Counted from the stretch's first letter, positions 32,333 to 42,169 are shown. The stretch: 64,000 nucleotides of DNA from Actinomadura viridilutea (GCA_003001795.1 PVNI01000022.1:52072-116071); one strand, 5' to 3'. Program-made: numbers and translations. Notes: generated from the sequence alone by a model not told the origin.

Positions 32333-33814
32333 TCAACCGGGCGCGGCCGCCCCCTCCTCGGCGTCGGCCGCGTCGACGGCGGCCGGCTCGGTCAGGGGCA
32401 GCAGCACCTGGACGCGGGTGTCGCCCGGCCGCGACTCGACCCGGATGTCGCCGCGGTGCCGGTCGACGACGATCCGCCAGGAGATGTCCAGGCCGAGGCC
32501 GGTGCCCTCGCCGACCGGCTTGGTGGTGAAGAACGGGGTGAAGATCCGCGGCAGGTTCTCCTCCGGGATGCCCGGGCCGGTGTCGCCGATCTCCACCAGG
32601 GCGTGGTCGCCGCGCCGGGCGGTGCGGACGGTGAGGACGCCCGCGTCGCCCATGGCGTCCAGCGCGTTGACGATCAGGTTCGTCCACACCTGGTTCAGCT
32701 CGGCGGCGTACACGGGGACCGGCGGCAGGTCGGGCGCGAAGTCCTTCACCACCCGCACCCCCGGCGGGACCTTGCGTTTCAGCATGACCAGCGTGCTCTT
32801 CAGCAGCTCCCGCAGGTCGACGCGCCGGTAGGGGGCGCGGTCGAGCTGGGAGTACTGCTTGGCCGAGTCCAGCAGCGCGGTCATGCGGCCGGTGGCGTCG
32901 GCCAGCTCGGCCTGCAGCTGCGCCACCTCCAGCATTTCGGCGAGCCAGCGCGCGGCGACCGGCAGCTGCGCCCCCGCCACGGGGGCGACCTGCTCGATCT
33001 CCGCCACGCCGAGGCCGGCGGCCACCAGGCCGGGCGACAGCTCCCACGCGTCCTCGACGCCGTGCCCCTCCAGCCAGTCGGCCAGCTCGTCCTCGGCGTC
33101 GCTGACCTCCAGCGGGTCGCGCCCGGGCTCGGCCGCCTCGCCGGCGCCCCGGCCGCGCAGCCGCTCGTGCAGCGACACCAGGTCGGCCAGGCGCCGGCAG
33201 TCCACGCCCGCCGCGGCCAGCTCCGCCAGGCGCCGGTGGCCGCCGGCGAGCCGGTCGCCGAGCTCGGCGCTGGCGCGCGCCGCGGCCACGCCCAGGTTGT
33301 TGAGCTCGTGGGTCAGCCCGGCGGTGATCGTGCCGAGGGCGGTGAGGCGCTCGCGCTGGTCGACGAGGCGGCGCATGTGGTCGGTGCCGAAGAAGACGCC
33401 CTCCAGCAGGTGCGTGGCCATCGGGAACCAGTCGCGCACCGCCTTGCCGAACTTGCGGGCGGGCAGCGCGAACACCGTCGTGGGCCGTCGGCCGGCCCGC
33501 AGCGTGTGCCGGTACCGCTGGTCGATGCGGTCGCCCAGGTACGCCTGGACGGCGCCGCCGTACAGGCCGGGACGGTCGCCGCGGGTCATCTCGACCTGGT
33601 CGCCGCCGCGCACCGCCGTCGTCATCACCAGCTCGCCGTCGAGCAGCACGTACAGGAACTCGGCGGCGTCGCCCTCCGCGCAGATCACCTCCCCGCGCGC
33701 GTGCTCGCGGACGCTGCCGTGCTCGGCCAGCCAGGCCAGCTTCTCGTCGTCCAGCCCTTCGAACAGGAACAGCCCGCGCAGCCGTTCGGGCGGGATCTCG
33801 GCGGTGTCGGTCAT
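32333..33814 (-). CDS. Cytosolic histidine kinase with cyclic-nucleotide-binding domain
   Basis: 493 residues, no membrane helix. An N-terminal cNMP-binding-like domain (about 12-130: GEVICAEGDAAEFLYVLLDGELVM) is followed by an H-box at H169 (LTHELNNLG). An unusually long helical insertion (about 185-300) precedes the second dimerisation helix. The HATPase part is complete: N-box NQVWTNLIVNALDAM (374-388), D-box DTGPGIPEEN (411-420), G-box GTGLGLDIS. ATGA overlap with the upstream receiver/TrxR-like gene makes them an obligate unit. The input could be a nucleotide or the reductase-like partner. Confidence 0.88.
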   Translation of the reverse strand: MTDTAEIPPERLRGLFLFEGLDDEKLAWLAEHGSVREHARGEVICAEGDAAEFLYVLLDGELVMTTAVRGGDQVEMTRGDRPGLYGGAVQAYLGDRIDQRYRHTLRAGRRPTTVFALPARKFGKAVRDWFPMATHLLEGVFFGTDHMRRLVDQRERLTALGTITAGLTHELNNLGVAAARASAELGDRLAGGHRRLAELAAAGVDCRRLADLVSLHERLRGRGAGEAAEPGRDPLEVSDAEDELADWLEGHGVEDAWELSPGLVAAGLGVAEIEQVAPVAGAQLPVAARWLAEMLEVAQLQAELADATGRMTALLDSAKQYSQLDRAPYRRVDLRELLKSTLVMLKRKVPPGVRVVKDFAPDLPPVPVYAAELNQVWTNLIVNALDAMGDAGVLTVRTARRGDHALVEIGDTGPGIPEENLPRIFTPFFTTKPVGEGTGLGLDISWRIVVDRHRGDIRVESRPGDTRVQVLLPLTEPAAVDAADAEEGAAAPG

Positions 33815-35457
33815 GCCTGCTCCAGGTAGCGGTGGACCAGCGCGACGGCCATGGCGCCGTCGCCGACCGCCGAGGCGACCCGCTTCATCGAGGCCGCGCG
33901 CACGTCCCCGGCGGCGAACACCCCCGGGAGGCTGGTCTCCAGGTGGTAGGGCTGGCGGTCGGCGGTCCAGTCCGCGGGGCGGCGCCCGCCCGCGACCAGG
34001 TCGGGCCCGGTGAGGACGAACCCGCGCGGGTCGCGTTCGACCACGCCGTCCAGCCAGTCGGTGCGCGGCTCGGCGCCGATGAACACGAACAGCCGCTGCG
34101 CGTCCGCCCGCCGCTCGCCCAGCGGCCCCTTGAGCGTGAGGCCCTCCAGGTGGGCGGAGCCGTGGGCGGCGCCGACCACGGTGCGGGTGTGCACCTGGAT
34201 GTTGGGGATCTCGGCGATCTGCCGGATCAGGTAGTGCGACATCGACCGTTCCAACCCGTCGGCGCGCGCCACCAGGTGGACGCACCGGGCGTACCGGGAC
34301 AGGTTCACCGCGGCCTGTCCGGCGGAGTTGGCGCCGCCGACCACGTACACCTCTTCCCCCCGGCAGCCGGGGATCTCGGCCATCGCCGCGCCGTAGTACA
34401 CGCCCACGCCGACCAGAGCGTCCAGCCCGGGCACGTCCAGGCGGCGGTAGGACACGCCGGTCGCCAGGATCACCGCGTGCGCGGAGATCTCGGCGCCGCC
34501 GGCCTGCCGCACCACCCTGGCCCGGCCGCGCGCCTCCAGCCCGGCCGCCTCCGCCGTGGTGATCAGCTCGGCGCCGAACCGCTCGGCCTGGCGGCGCGCC
34601 CGGTCCGCCAGCTGCGCCCCGGACACCCCGTCGGGGAAGCCCAGGTAGTTCTCGATGCGGGAGCTCTGCCCGGCCTGCCCGCCGGAGGCGTGCCGTTCGA
34701 CGAGGACGGTGCGCAGCCCCTCCGACGCCCCATAGACCGCCGCGCCGAGCCCGGCCGGGCCGCCGCCCACCACGATCAGGTCGTAGAACTCAGCGGCCGG
34801 GGCGGTGGGCAGGCCCACGGCGGCGGCCAGCTCGGCGTCGGTGGGCGCCGACAGGGCGGTGCCGTCGGCCGTCACCACCAGCGGCAGCTCGGGGTCGCCC
34901 GCCGCCCGGGCCAGCTCGGCGCCCTCGGGCGCGGTGTCCAGCAGCCACGTGTAGGAGACCTGGTTGCGGGCGAGGAAGTCGCGGACCTCGTAGGAGCGCG
35001 CCGACCAGCGGTGCCCCACCACGCGCAGCTCGGCGCTCTCCCGGCGCGGGGTGCGCCGCCAGGCGTCCAGCTGCGCGTCGATCACCGGGTAGAACTTCTC
35101 CTCCGGCGGGTTCCACGGCTTGAGCAGGTAGTGGTCGAGGTCCACCACGTTGATCGCGCGGATCGCGGCCTCGGTGTCGGCGTAGGCGGTCAGCAGCACC
35201 CGCCGGGCGTAGGGGTAGACGTCCATGGCCTGCTCCAGGAACTCCACCCCGGTCATCCCGGGCATCCGGTGGTCGGCCACCAGCACCGCGGCGTCGTCGC
35301 CGCGCAGCTTCAGCTCGCGCAGCGCCTCCAGCGCCTGGGCCCCGGACTCGGCGCGCACGATCCGGTACGTCCCGGCGTAGCGGCGCCGCAGGTCGCGCGC
35401 GACCGCCCGGGACACGCCCGGGTCGTCGTCGACCGTCATGATCACGGGTTTGGCCAC
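33811..35457 (-). CDS. Response regulator fused to thioredoxin-reductase-like flavoprotein
   Basis: 548 residues from GTG 35457 (GAGGGG 8 bases upstream). Receiver domain about 3-130: acidic D10-D12, phospho-acceptor D62 in VLVADHRMPG, LLTAYAD, and HYLLKPW. A glutaredoxin-like module (about 145-215) lacks a CxxC. The FAD/NAD(P) reductase part (about 225-548) has LIVVGGGPAGLGAA, VYVVGGANSAGQAA and FAAGDVR. The reductase CxxC site is absent (YYGAAMAE in its place), so it cannot be a normal thioredoxin reductase. Coupled to the cNMP-binding kinase: probably a redox- or flavin-sensing two-component pair. Confidence 0.85.
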   Translation of the reverse strand: MAKPVIMTVDDDPGVSRAVARDLRRRYAGTYRIVRAESGAQALEALRELKLRGDDAAVLVADHRMPGMTGVEFLEQAMDVYPYARRVLLTAYADTEAAIRAINVVDLDHYLLKPWNPPEEKFYPVIDAQLDAWRRTPRRESAELRVVGHRWSARSYEVRDFLARNQVSYTWLLDTAPEGAELARAAGDPELPLVVTADGTALSAPTDAELAAAVGLPTAPAAEFYDLIVVGGGPAGLGAAVYGASEGLRTVLVERHASGGQAGQSSRIENYLGFPDGVSGAQLADRARRQAERFGAELITTAEAAGLEARGRARVVRQAGGAEISAHAVILATGVSYRRLDVPGLDALVGVGVYYGAAMAEIPGCRGEEVYVVGGANSAGQAAVNLSRYARCVHLVARADGLERSMSHYLIRQIAEIPNIQVHTRTVVGAAHGSAHLEGLTLKGPLGERRADAQRLFVFIGAEPRTDWLDGVVERDPRGFVLTGPDLVAGGRRPADWTADRQPYHLETSLPGVFAAGDVRAASMKRVASAVGDGAMAVALVHRYLEQA

Positions 35458-35577
35458 GGCGCCGTCCCCTCGCTCTCCCTCTCCGGGCGACGTACGGCGC
35501 CCTTGCCGCACTCTCACGGCTCCGCCAACCGGTACCCCGGGCGCGGCGGGCGAAAACGCATCCGAAATCATCAATCC

Positions 35578-36627
35578 ATGGCATTCAGGGTGGCATTGGT
35601 CGGATACGGCACGGGCGGCGCGGTGTTCCACGCCCCGTTGATCTCCTCGGTCCCGGATCTGCGGCTGGCGGCCGTGGTCACGAGCGATCCGGAACGGCAG
35701 CGGGCGGTGCGGTCGCGCTACCCCGACGCCCGGGTGCTCGACACCGCCGACCGGTTGTGGGAGTCCACCGGCGCCTACGACCTGGTGGTGATCGCCGCGC
35801 CGAACCGGCTGCACGTGCCCCTCGCCCGCGACGCGCTGACCTGCGACATCCCCGTCGTGGTGGACAAGCCCGTGGCGGCGACCGCGGCGGAGGCCCGGTC
35901 CCTCGCGGCGCTGAGCGCGGTGCGGGGCCTGCCGGTCATCCCCTTCCACAACCGCCGCTGGGACGGCGACTTCCGCACCGTGCGGCGCCTGGTCGGCTCC
36001 GGCGCGCTCGGCCACGTCCTCCGCTACGAGTCGCGGTTCGAACGGTGGCGTCCCCAGCCCAAGGCGAGCTGGAAGGAGAGCGCGGACCCGCGGGACGCCG
36101 GCGGCATCCTCTACGACCTCGGCTCGCACCTGATCGACCAGGCCGTCCACCTGTTCGGACGGCCCCGCCAGGTGTACGCGGAGATCGACGTGCGCCGCCG
36201 CGGCGCGGCCGCGGCCGACGACGCGTTCGTGGCGCTCACCCACGAGGACGGCGTCCGCGCGCACCTGTGGATGAGCGCGACCGCCGCCCAGCACGGCCCC
36301 CGTTTCCGCGTCCTCGGCGACCGCGCCGCGTACACGGTGTTCGGCATGGACGTGCAGGAGGACGCCCTGCGCCGGGGCCTGACCCCCGCGGACGCCGACT
36401 GGGGCGCGGCCCCGCCGCGCTCGTACGGCCGTGTCGGCACCCCCGGCGCCGACCGTGCGGAGCCCACCGACCGGGGCGCCTACCAGGAGTTCTACGCCGA
36501 GGTCGCGCGCACCCTGCGCGGCGAGGCCCCGCCGCCGGTCTCGCTCACCGACGCGATCACCGGGCTGGAGGTCATCGAGGCCGCCATCCGGTCCGCCCGC
36601 GAGGGCCGCGTCGTCTCCCTCCAGTAG
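35578..36627 (+). CDS. Gfo/Idh/MocA family oxidoreductase
   Basis: 349 residues. The N-terminal Rossmann fold has VALVGYGTGGAVFHAPL, and VVDKPVAATAAEA contains the conserved EKP-like Lys as DKP (K within about residues 98-102). The C-terminal alpha/beta domain includes GGILYDLGSHLIDQA, with a catalytic His in that helix. These enzymes oxidise or epimerise sugars or cyclitols using NAD(P). Start ATG 35578; divergent from the receiver/TrxR-like gene across 120 bp. Substrate unknown. Confidence 0.88.
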   Translation: MAFRVALVGYGTGGAVFHAPLISSVPDLRLAAVVTSDPERQRAVRSRYPDARVLDTADRLWESTGAYDLVVIAAPNRLHVPLARDALTCDIPVVVDKPVAATAAEARSLAALSAVRGLPVIPFHNRRWDGDFRTVRRLVGSGALGHVLRYESRFERWRPQPKASWKESADPRDAGGILYDLGSHLIDQAVHLFGRPRQVYAEIDVRRRGAAAADDAFVALTHEDGVRAHLWMSATAAQHGPRFRVLGDRAAYTVFGMDVQEDALRRGLTPADADWGAAPPRSYGRVGTPGADRAEPTDRGAYQEFYAEVARTLRGEAPPPVSLTDAITGLEVIEAAIRSAREGRVVSLQ

Positions 36628-36657
36628 GCGGAGCCTCCCGAACGTCGACGCTCCGGA

Positions 36658-36692
36658 CCTCGGCGGCCTCACCGAGAGGGCGGCCGCCGAGG
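36658..36692. terminator. Bidirectional terminator
   Basis: 11-bp stem CCTCGGCGGCC (36658-36668) / GGCCGCCGAGG (36682-36692), 13-base loop, between the convergent Gfo/Idh/MocA gene and the coiled-coil protein gene. Confidence 0.65.
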
Positions 36693-36729
36693 ATCCCGCC
36701 CCGGCGAGCCGGTCACCCGACCTGGGCGG

Positions 36730-37791
36730 CTACAGCACCGACACGTGCACGTGGTCGTAGTGGTTCTGGGTGATGCTGCCGCGGTCCTCCATCTGCCGCC
36801 AGCCGCCGCTGGTGCGGGTGTCCCAGATCCGCTGCTTCCAGATCACGTACTTGACCCCGTACTTGGCGGCGTTGTCGATGACGAACTGCGCCACCTGGTC
36901 GCCGTGCCGCTGCGCGGACGCGCTCGGCATCTTGCCCGCCGTGCTCTCCATGAAGTCGCACGCCTGGCCGGACCCGTGGTCCTGCGGGTCGCCGGCGCGG
37001 TAGCAGCCGATCGTCGGGAACGGCCCGAACTTGCTGTCGATGACCTGCATGAGCGTGCGCATCCGCGCCGTCATCGTGTTGCCGACGATCGGCGACTTGG
37101 TGCCGCTCGCCCCGTCGGGCCGCCCCGCCGCCGATCCGCCGGACGACCCGCCGGACGACCCGCCTGATGACCCGCCGGACGACGTCGTGGGCCGCTCAGG
37201 CTTGTGCCGGGCCAGCAGCTTCCGCACCCGCTGCCGCTGGGACTCCAGGTCCTCGATCTCGCGCCGCACCTGCGCCACCTTGGCGTCGGCGTTCTTGCGC
37301 GACTGCTCGGCCCGCGCCGCCAGCTTCTCCAGGTTCTTGATCCGCATGCCGTTGTTGCGGGCGAGGTGCTCCACCACGGTGGCGTCCCGGATGGCGGCGC
37401 CCGGATCGTCGGCCGTCACCATCGCCATGGCGGTCAGCCGCCCGGTCATGTACGAGGCGGCGGCCAGCCGGCTGACGTCGCCGCGCAGCGTCTCGAACTC
37501 CTTGGACAGCCGTTCGGCGTCGCGGGCGGCCTTCTGCGCGGCCTCCTTGGCCTCCTCCAGCGCGATCAGCCCGCCGCGGTACTCCTTGTCGAGCTTGTCC
37601 GCCCGCTTGCGCAGCTTGGCCAGCTCGGCCGCGGAGTCCTTGGGCTCCGCGGGCGCCGTGGGCGCCGCGGCGCCGGGGGCCGCGGGGAGCATCGCCGACG
37701 CCGCCAGCACGAGCGCGAGGGCGGCGCCTCGCCGCACCGCCCGTCCACCGTCGCATCGCCGCTTCCGGCCGAGGGGATCGTGGGCCGCCAC
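36730..37791 (-). CDS. Secreted coiled-coil protein with C-terminal peptidoglycan-type domain
   Basis: 353 residues. A signal peptide spans about 1-43 (RRGAALALVLAASAMLP, then PGAAA). A long coiled coil follows (about 50-198), like the N-terminal part of RipA/PcsB hydrolases. The Ser/Gly linker is built of SSGG repeats (a 12-bp DNA repeat around 37138-37185). The C-terminal domain (about 235-353) contains IGCYRAGDPQDHGSGQACDFM and NHYDHVHVSVL, a His/Asp pattern like VanY/MepA-type or ARB_07466-like zinc domains. Likely acts on the cell wall. Faces Gfo/Idh/MocA across a shared terminator. Confidence 0.75.
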   Translation of the reverse strand: MAAHDPLGRKRRCDGGRAVRRGAALALVLAASAMLPAAPGAAAPTAPAEPKDSAAELAKLRKRADKLDKEYRGGLIALEEAKEAAQKAARDAERLSKEFETLRGDVSRLAAASYMTGRLTAMAMVTADDPGAAIRDATVVEHLARNNGMRIKNLEKLAARAEQSRKNADAKVAQVRREIEDLESQRQRVRKLLARHKPERPTTSSGGSSGGSSGGSSGGSAAGRPDGASGTKSPIVGNTMTARMRTLMQVIDSKFGPFPTIGCYRAGDPQDHGSGQACDFMESTAGKMPSASAQRHGDQVAQFVIDNAAKYGVKYVIWKQRIWDTRTSGGWRQMEDRGSITQNHYDHVHVSVL

Positions 37792-39507
37792 AGAACTCTC
37801 CTTAGAAACATCCAGAAGATTGGCGGCACGCTACCACAAGCCACCAATTGCTCTCGCATCATTCGCCAAACACGTAGCGTCACACGAAAACTACAAAGCG
37901 CCCATCACGGGAAGATCACCAGCCACGTCGCCCCCGGCACCCTCAGCCATTCCCTCGGCTCACCCGCCCCATCCGAGGACGGTTTCCGACTCTCACCAGA
38001 GATCTCCCACGGTTCTTTCAATCGCCCCACCGAAATCCACGCCCTTCGACTCAGCCGAACACACCAACCCTCACATCCTCTTTCCAACCACCAACACACA
38101 CCCGCACACAATCCCGGCAGCACTGATCTCCAACCCACACACCACCCGATTTCGTTCACGCTCTCCTTCCAAGAACACATCCCCCAGACCTGTACTACAA
38201 GCCACACTCACGCCTCCGCCACCATCCGCAGGTCATTGCACATAACCACACATCATCGACTCAGCCAGGCTCAACGAGAACCACACCCCGCAAACTTGCA
38301 TCCAGCAGCGTTCCTTCTCATGCCGGCCCAACCCTGACATCCCACCGTCCAAGACATCGCAATACAGCGCCGGCCCGTCGCGTTTCCGACAGCGAACTCT
38401 TCCGCTACAGACCGCCGTCCCACCGCCACTCGGATGCCCACAGCGACGTCAACGCCCCACTCGCACACCGCCACCCCGCGACATCGCCCCCCTCCCCCAG
38501 GTGATCTCTGAGGTCCGATTTTCCTTCCCGACGAGCTCACACACTGGCGGGCCAGCCTTCGGCTCTCCCTAGCGACAGCAGAACAGCCAGCGCAAGGCAC
38601 TCATCACAGCCGCCAGAAAGTGCAGCCACGAGCCATCCGCAAGAGTTGCAGCACCATTGCACCGGCGGCGACAAGTCTCCCCCGAAGCCCGCACGGCCTC
38701 TTGCACACGCGGTCGCGAGCCGTCACCACAGTCGGCAGCTTCACTCCCACTGTGGCGCCCATCTCCAGGAGAACGGTGCCTACAGCTGGAGCCCGACAAG
38801 AGCGACACAATGAGCGTGCGATGGGCGAGTCCGCGCCCTACGTCCGATACCGAGCGATCAGTGTGCACACCGCCATCGCCGCCGGGAGGGGGCCACCACA
38901 CACACATCGGTGCTCAGCGAAAAGCTCTGACGGTCCGACACAACCCAAAAGCAAGTCCGCTGCCTCCAGCGGCTGCTGCGAACATGGCAGAGCTTGTCAC
39001 CAAAGCGGCAATGAAGGGAGGGGCTTGGCGGTGACAGCTTGCCCTACCGCGTTGCCGCGGAACGGCGTCATTCGACGCCTGTCGATAGCGCACTCGACGG
39101 CATTCAAATCACGATGTTCGATGGCCAGGAAACTGGCGGCCCAGCCTCTCCCTTGGCGGCAAGCTGGTCGATCTCGGTCCGTTTCGCAGGAGAAACGTGT
39201 GATTGCGCGAGTGGAAGCCGCGGGCTTGTTCGGCCGAATTCGATCAGGGGGGAAAGATGCTCCGGCCGACGGAGGCGCCGCTTGCCTTCAGCCTCTATCG
39301 GGACTGTCGGGAGTCAGCCTGCCGACCGGCGGTGTCCACGATGACAACGGTCGCTGCGCGAGCTCGTGAGCCGAATGGTCACCTCCGGCTCAGCCGCCTT
39401 GCAATGTCTGCAGAGCGTGAGTCGCCGAGCCTTTTCGGGCGGTTCCTTCGCTCGGCGGCTGTTTGGGTGCTGCAAGACCTCCGAGGGGAGGCGCAGCTCA
39501 TGGTCAC
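37792..39507. other. Gene-free, low-GC, strand-asymmetric region
   Basis: About 1.7 kb with no frame I can support. From about 37800 to 38300 the plus strand is very rich in C and A and poor in G (runs such as CCAACACACACC), with GC clearly below the rest of the window. The remainder (38300-39500) returns gradually toward normal but still lacks coding periodicity. Frames on either strand have odd composition (Trp/Cys/Gly-rich or Ser/Arg-rich) and no recognisable domain. It could be remnant acquired DNA, a non-coding RNA locus or a decayed gene. Confidence 0.6.
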
Positions 39508-39535
39508 GGGCTCCCGTCGCGGAGGACGGGAGCCC
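39508..39535 (-). terminator. Terminator after HNH gene
   Basis: Perfect 11-bp stem GGGCTCCCGTC (39508-39518) / GACGGGAGCCC (39525-39535), 6-base loop, beginning 2 bases after the HNH stop. Confidence 0.65.
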
Positions 39536-39537
39536 GA

Positions 39538-39978
39538 TCACAGGTCTACCAGTTCGTTCCAGTGAGGGGTGCGGAGGGCGACGCGGAGGCGCAGGCCGGC
39601 CTCGGCCGGAGTGCGGTCGCCCTTGCGGTTGTTGCAGCTGCTGCACGCCAGGACGGTGTTGTCCCACGTGTCGCCACCGCCGCGGGACTGCGGCACCACG
39701 TGGTCGATGGTGTTGCCCCGGCGGCCGCAGTAGCCGCACAGGCCGCGGTCGCGCAGGTAGACGCCGCGCTTGCTCCACGGCGGGCGCCTGCCGTGCCGCC
39801 AGCGCATGACCACGTACTTGACCAGACGCAGCACGCGCGGCACCGGGAAGGGACCGATGGTGCGGTCTTCCTCCGCCTCCTCCACGACGGCCACACCGCG
39901 GACCAGCATGCGGATGGCGTGCCGCACGTTGACGCGCTGTAACGGCTCGTAGGACGCATTCAGGACGAGAACGGTCAT
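39538..39978 (-). CDS. HNH endonuclease family protein
   Basis: 146 residues. Zinc pair C81-x2-C84 and C112-x2-C115, catalytic H93 in IDHVVPQSRGG, N107 in DNTVLACSSCNNRKG. The N-terminus TVLVLNASYEPLQRVNVRHAI is typical of a widespread actinobacterial housekeeping-like HNH family, thought to nick DNA, and not of phage packaging nucleases. It borders the low-GC region, but its own composition is normal. Confidence 0.9.
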   Translation of the reverse strand: MTVLVLNASYEPLQRVNVRHAIRMLVRGVAVVEEAEEDRTIGPFPVPRVLRLVKYVVMRWRHGRRPPWSKRGVYLRDRGLCGYCGRRGNTIDHVVPQSRGGGDTWDNTVLACSSCNNRKGDRTPAEAGLRLRVALRTPHWNELVDL

Positions 39979-40150
39979 CGGTCACCTCCTCGCCGCTCCC
40001 CACCGGATCCGAACGCGGATGTCCGCATTAACGGTGCGGCGTTCTTCCGTTGAACTGCAGAGGAATGGATTAGGGATTTCTGGTTGCCGGAATCCGAGCT
40101 GTCTTAAGGGTGCCGATCGGGTCGGTGGCGGGCAACGGATTTTCCGGTCG

Positions 40151-40972
40151 TCACGGCTCGGGCCGCGCCGACAGCAGCTTGGGGAGGGCTCGTCCGGGCT
40201 TGTCGTCCCACCAGTCGTCGGCGCCGTGCGCCGACGCCACTTCCAGAGCGCGGTGGCAGTCAGGGCAGGTGGTGTCGCCCCTGGCAAGGGCCACTGTGAA
40301 GCGGCCCGCGGGCAGCGGACGGGCGCCCCAGAAGCGCAGGAGGTCGGAGCCGTCCACGAACAGCGTGTCCGGGATGGCCTTTTCGCGGCGTTCTGAGAAC
40401 AACCGGAAGGCCAGGACGCGGAGGAGGTTCGCGGCGGTGAGAAGGTGGCCGTACGGGGCGCCCCGGACGGCCACTTCGGGCAGGCCGAACCGGTGCATGC
40501 CCCAGGTGTCGGCGCGGACCAGTCCGCGTTCCTCCGTGACGAACACGCCGATCCACCCCTCCCCGAGCACGAAGCGCGCGGGCTCCGCGTCGGATATGCC
40601 GACGACTTGGTGGGAATCGACGTCCACAACGAGGCCGCCGGTGGCCGCGGCCAAGAGGCGCGCGGTCTGCCGCGCGGCCTGGGCGTGGCGCGGGGCGTCG
40701 TCCGGCGGCCCTTGGACGCGGATCAGCATGTGATGCCGGGCGTTCCGCAACCGCCGCAGGTGACCGGACGAGCCGCCTGACCGGGCGAGCCACTCGGCCG
40801 TCGGAGAGTGAGCGCGGACGGTCATCGCCGACCGGTCCAGCAGTTCGCGGGCGAGATCGGCGAGGCCGCCGCCGGTGAGGACGGTGGAGACGTCCGAAGG
40901 CGGAGGGTCGTCGGCGGAGACCAGGAAGCCGGAGGCGACGGTGTCGGGGACGTGCAGCGGGAGCGTGGTCAT
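40151..40972 (-). CDS. Hypothetical protein
   Basis: 273 residues, soluble. The N-terminal third contains RSAMTVRAHSPTAEWLARSGG. The centre has a RLRNARHHMLIRVQGPPDDAPRHAQAARQTARLLAAATGGLVVDVDS helix-strand pattern (about 74-119). TTCPDCHRALE near residue 237 could be part of a zinc site. Good codon usage, no recognised family. Start ATG 40972; a 172-bp gap separates it from the HNH gene on the same strand. Confidence 0.6.
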   Translation of the reverse strand: MTTLPLHVPDTVASGFLVSADDPPPSDVSTVLTGGGLADLARELLDRSAMTVRAHSPTAEWLARSGGSSGHLRRLRNARHHMLIRVQGPPDDAPRHAQAARQTARLLAAATGGLVVDVDSHQVVGISDAEPARFVLGEGWIGVFVTEERGLVRADTWGMHRFGLPEVAVRGAPYGHLLTAANLLRVLAFRLFSERREKAIPDTLFVDGSDLLRFWGARPLPAGRFTVALARGDTTCPDCHRALEVASAHGADDWWDDKPGRALPKLLSARPEP

Positions 40973-41044
40973 GCGTCCAGGCTGACCTCGGGCCCGCGGG
41001 GGCGGAAGGCGAACCGTGTTCTGGGGATGACGCCGCCGGCCCGG

Positions 41045-42013
41045 TCAGAGCGACGGGAGGTCGGCGGCGAACGCCTGGTACTCGCGCGACTCGCGCTGGC
41101 GGCGGAATCCCAGTTCCTCGTTGACGGCCAGCATGTGCACGTTGTCGCCGGAATTGTCGGTCTCGATCTCCCGCACCTCGGGCCGCTCCCTGCGCAGCCA
41201 CTGCAGCATGGCCGCCTTCACCCAGATGCCGATGCGCCGTCCGCGGTGCTCGGGCACGACCGCGGTGTCGTACTGGGCGGCCCGTTCGGGCGTCTCCCCG
41301 GAGACCACGACCTCGGTGAACCCCGCGATCTCGTCGCCGTGGACGGCGGCGACGGTGTAGAGGTCGTCGCCGCGCTTGGCGACCAGCTCGGCCATCTCGC
41401 GGACGCGGTCGGCGTCCCACGGCAGCCCCTCGTAGGCGGACATGTCGGCCATGGCGTGCTTGGCGCGGGCCAGCGCGAGCGCGTGCTCGTCCGGGGCCGT
41501 GCCGCGCCAGCGCACCAGCCGGTACCCGGGGGGACCCGAGGCGACGAGCCTCTCCAGGCGGTCGGCCGGCACGTCGTCCATGCGCAGCAGCAGCCCGCGC
41601 AGCGTCAGCACGCACCGGAAGCCGTGCGACTCCAGGAACGGGATCGCCGGGGTGCCCGCCATGACCTGCGCGATGACGCTGCTGCGGCCGTCGGCGCGCA
41701 GCCCTTCGGCGGCGGCCGTCAGCAGGCGGGTGCCGATGCCCCGGCGGCGCCGGTCGGGGAGGACCCGGATGTCGATCTCGGCGGGGCGGTCGGCGCCGGG
41801 GCCTCCGGGCAGCCGCAGCTCCGCCACGCCGACCATGACGTCACCGTCCACGGCGCCCCACAGCCGCCTCCCGGGGGCGCGCAGTCGGGCGGCCGTCTCC
41901 TCGGGGTCCGGCGCGGGCTCGTCGCACAGGTCGGCGGCGTGCGCGGCGGCCAGGACCGCATGCCAGCGCCGAACCTCCGCGTCGGTCGGATCATCGAGGG
42001 CGATGACGTCCAT
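41045..42013 (-). CDS. GNAT N-acetyltransferase with two GNAT domains
   Basis: 322 residues. The first GNAT domain spans about 1-150, with the acetyl-CoA motif RVLPDRRRRGIGTRLL. The second spans about 165-322, with VVPEHRGRRIGIWVKAAML and NSGDNVHMLAVNEELGF. Such double-GNAT proteins include mycothiol synthase-like and antibiotic-modifying enzymes, but no specific substrate motif is evident. Start ATG 42013, preceded by AAAAGGCGG; an earlier ATG at 42061 is less likely. Confidence 0.85.
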   Translation of the reverse strand: MDVIALDDPTDAEVRRWHAVLAAAHAADLCDEPAPDPEETAARLRAPGRRLWGAVDGDVMVGVAELRLPGGPGADRPAEIDIRVLPDRRRRGIGTRLLTAAAEGLRADGRSSVIAQVMAGTPAIPFLESHGFRCVLTLRGLLLRMDDVPADRLERLVASGPPGYRLVRWRGTAPDEHALALARAKHAMADMSAYEGLPWDADRVREMAELVAKRGDDLYTVAAVHGDEIAGFTEVVVSGETPERAAQYDTAVVPEHRGRRIGIWVKAAMLQWLRRERPEVREIETDNSGDNVHMLAVNEELGFRRQRESREYQAFAADLPSL

Positions 42014-42169
42014 CCGCCTTTTGTACCGGATCCCCGAGCGCCGCAGGTGCCGCCCGTCCAACCTGTGACCCTGGAATGCGATTCGGTGCGGTCTCCGGGG
42101 GCATGGATGGACGCCGTCCCGGTGGGCGACCGCACCTCGTCGTGCGCCGACGCGTCTTCGCCGCCGTGG

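Noticed and set aside
38569..39369. Overlapping frames in the low-GC region (112 aa minus, 249 aa plus)
   Set aside because: Ser/Arg/Cys-rich low-quality translations, no codon bias, no domain, mutually overlapping.
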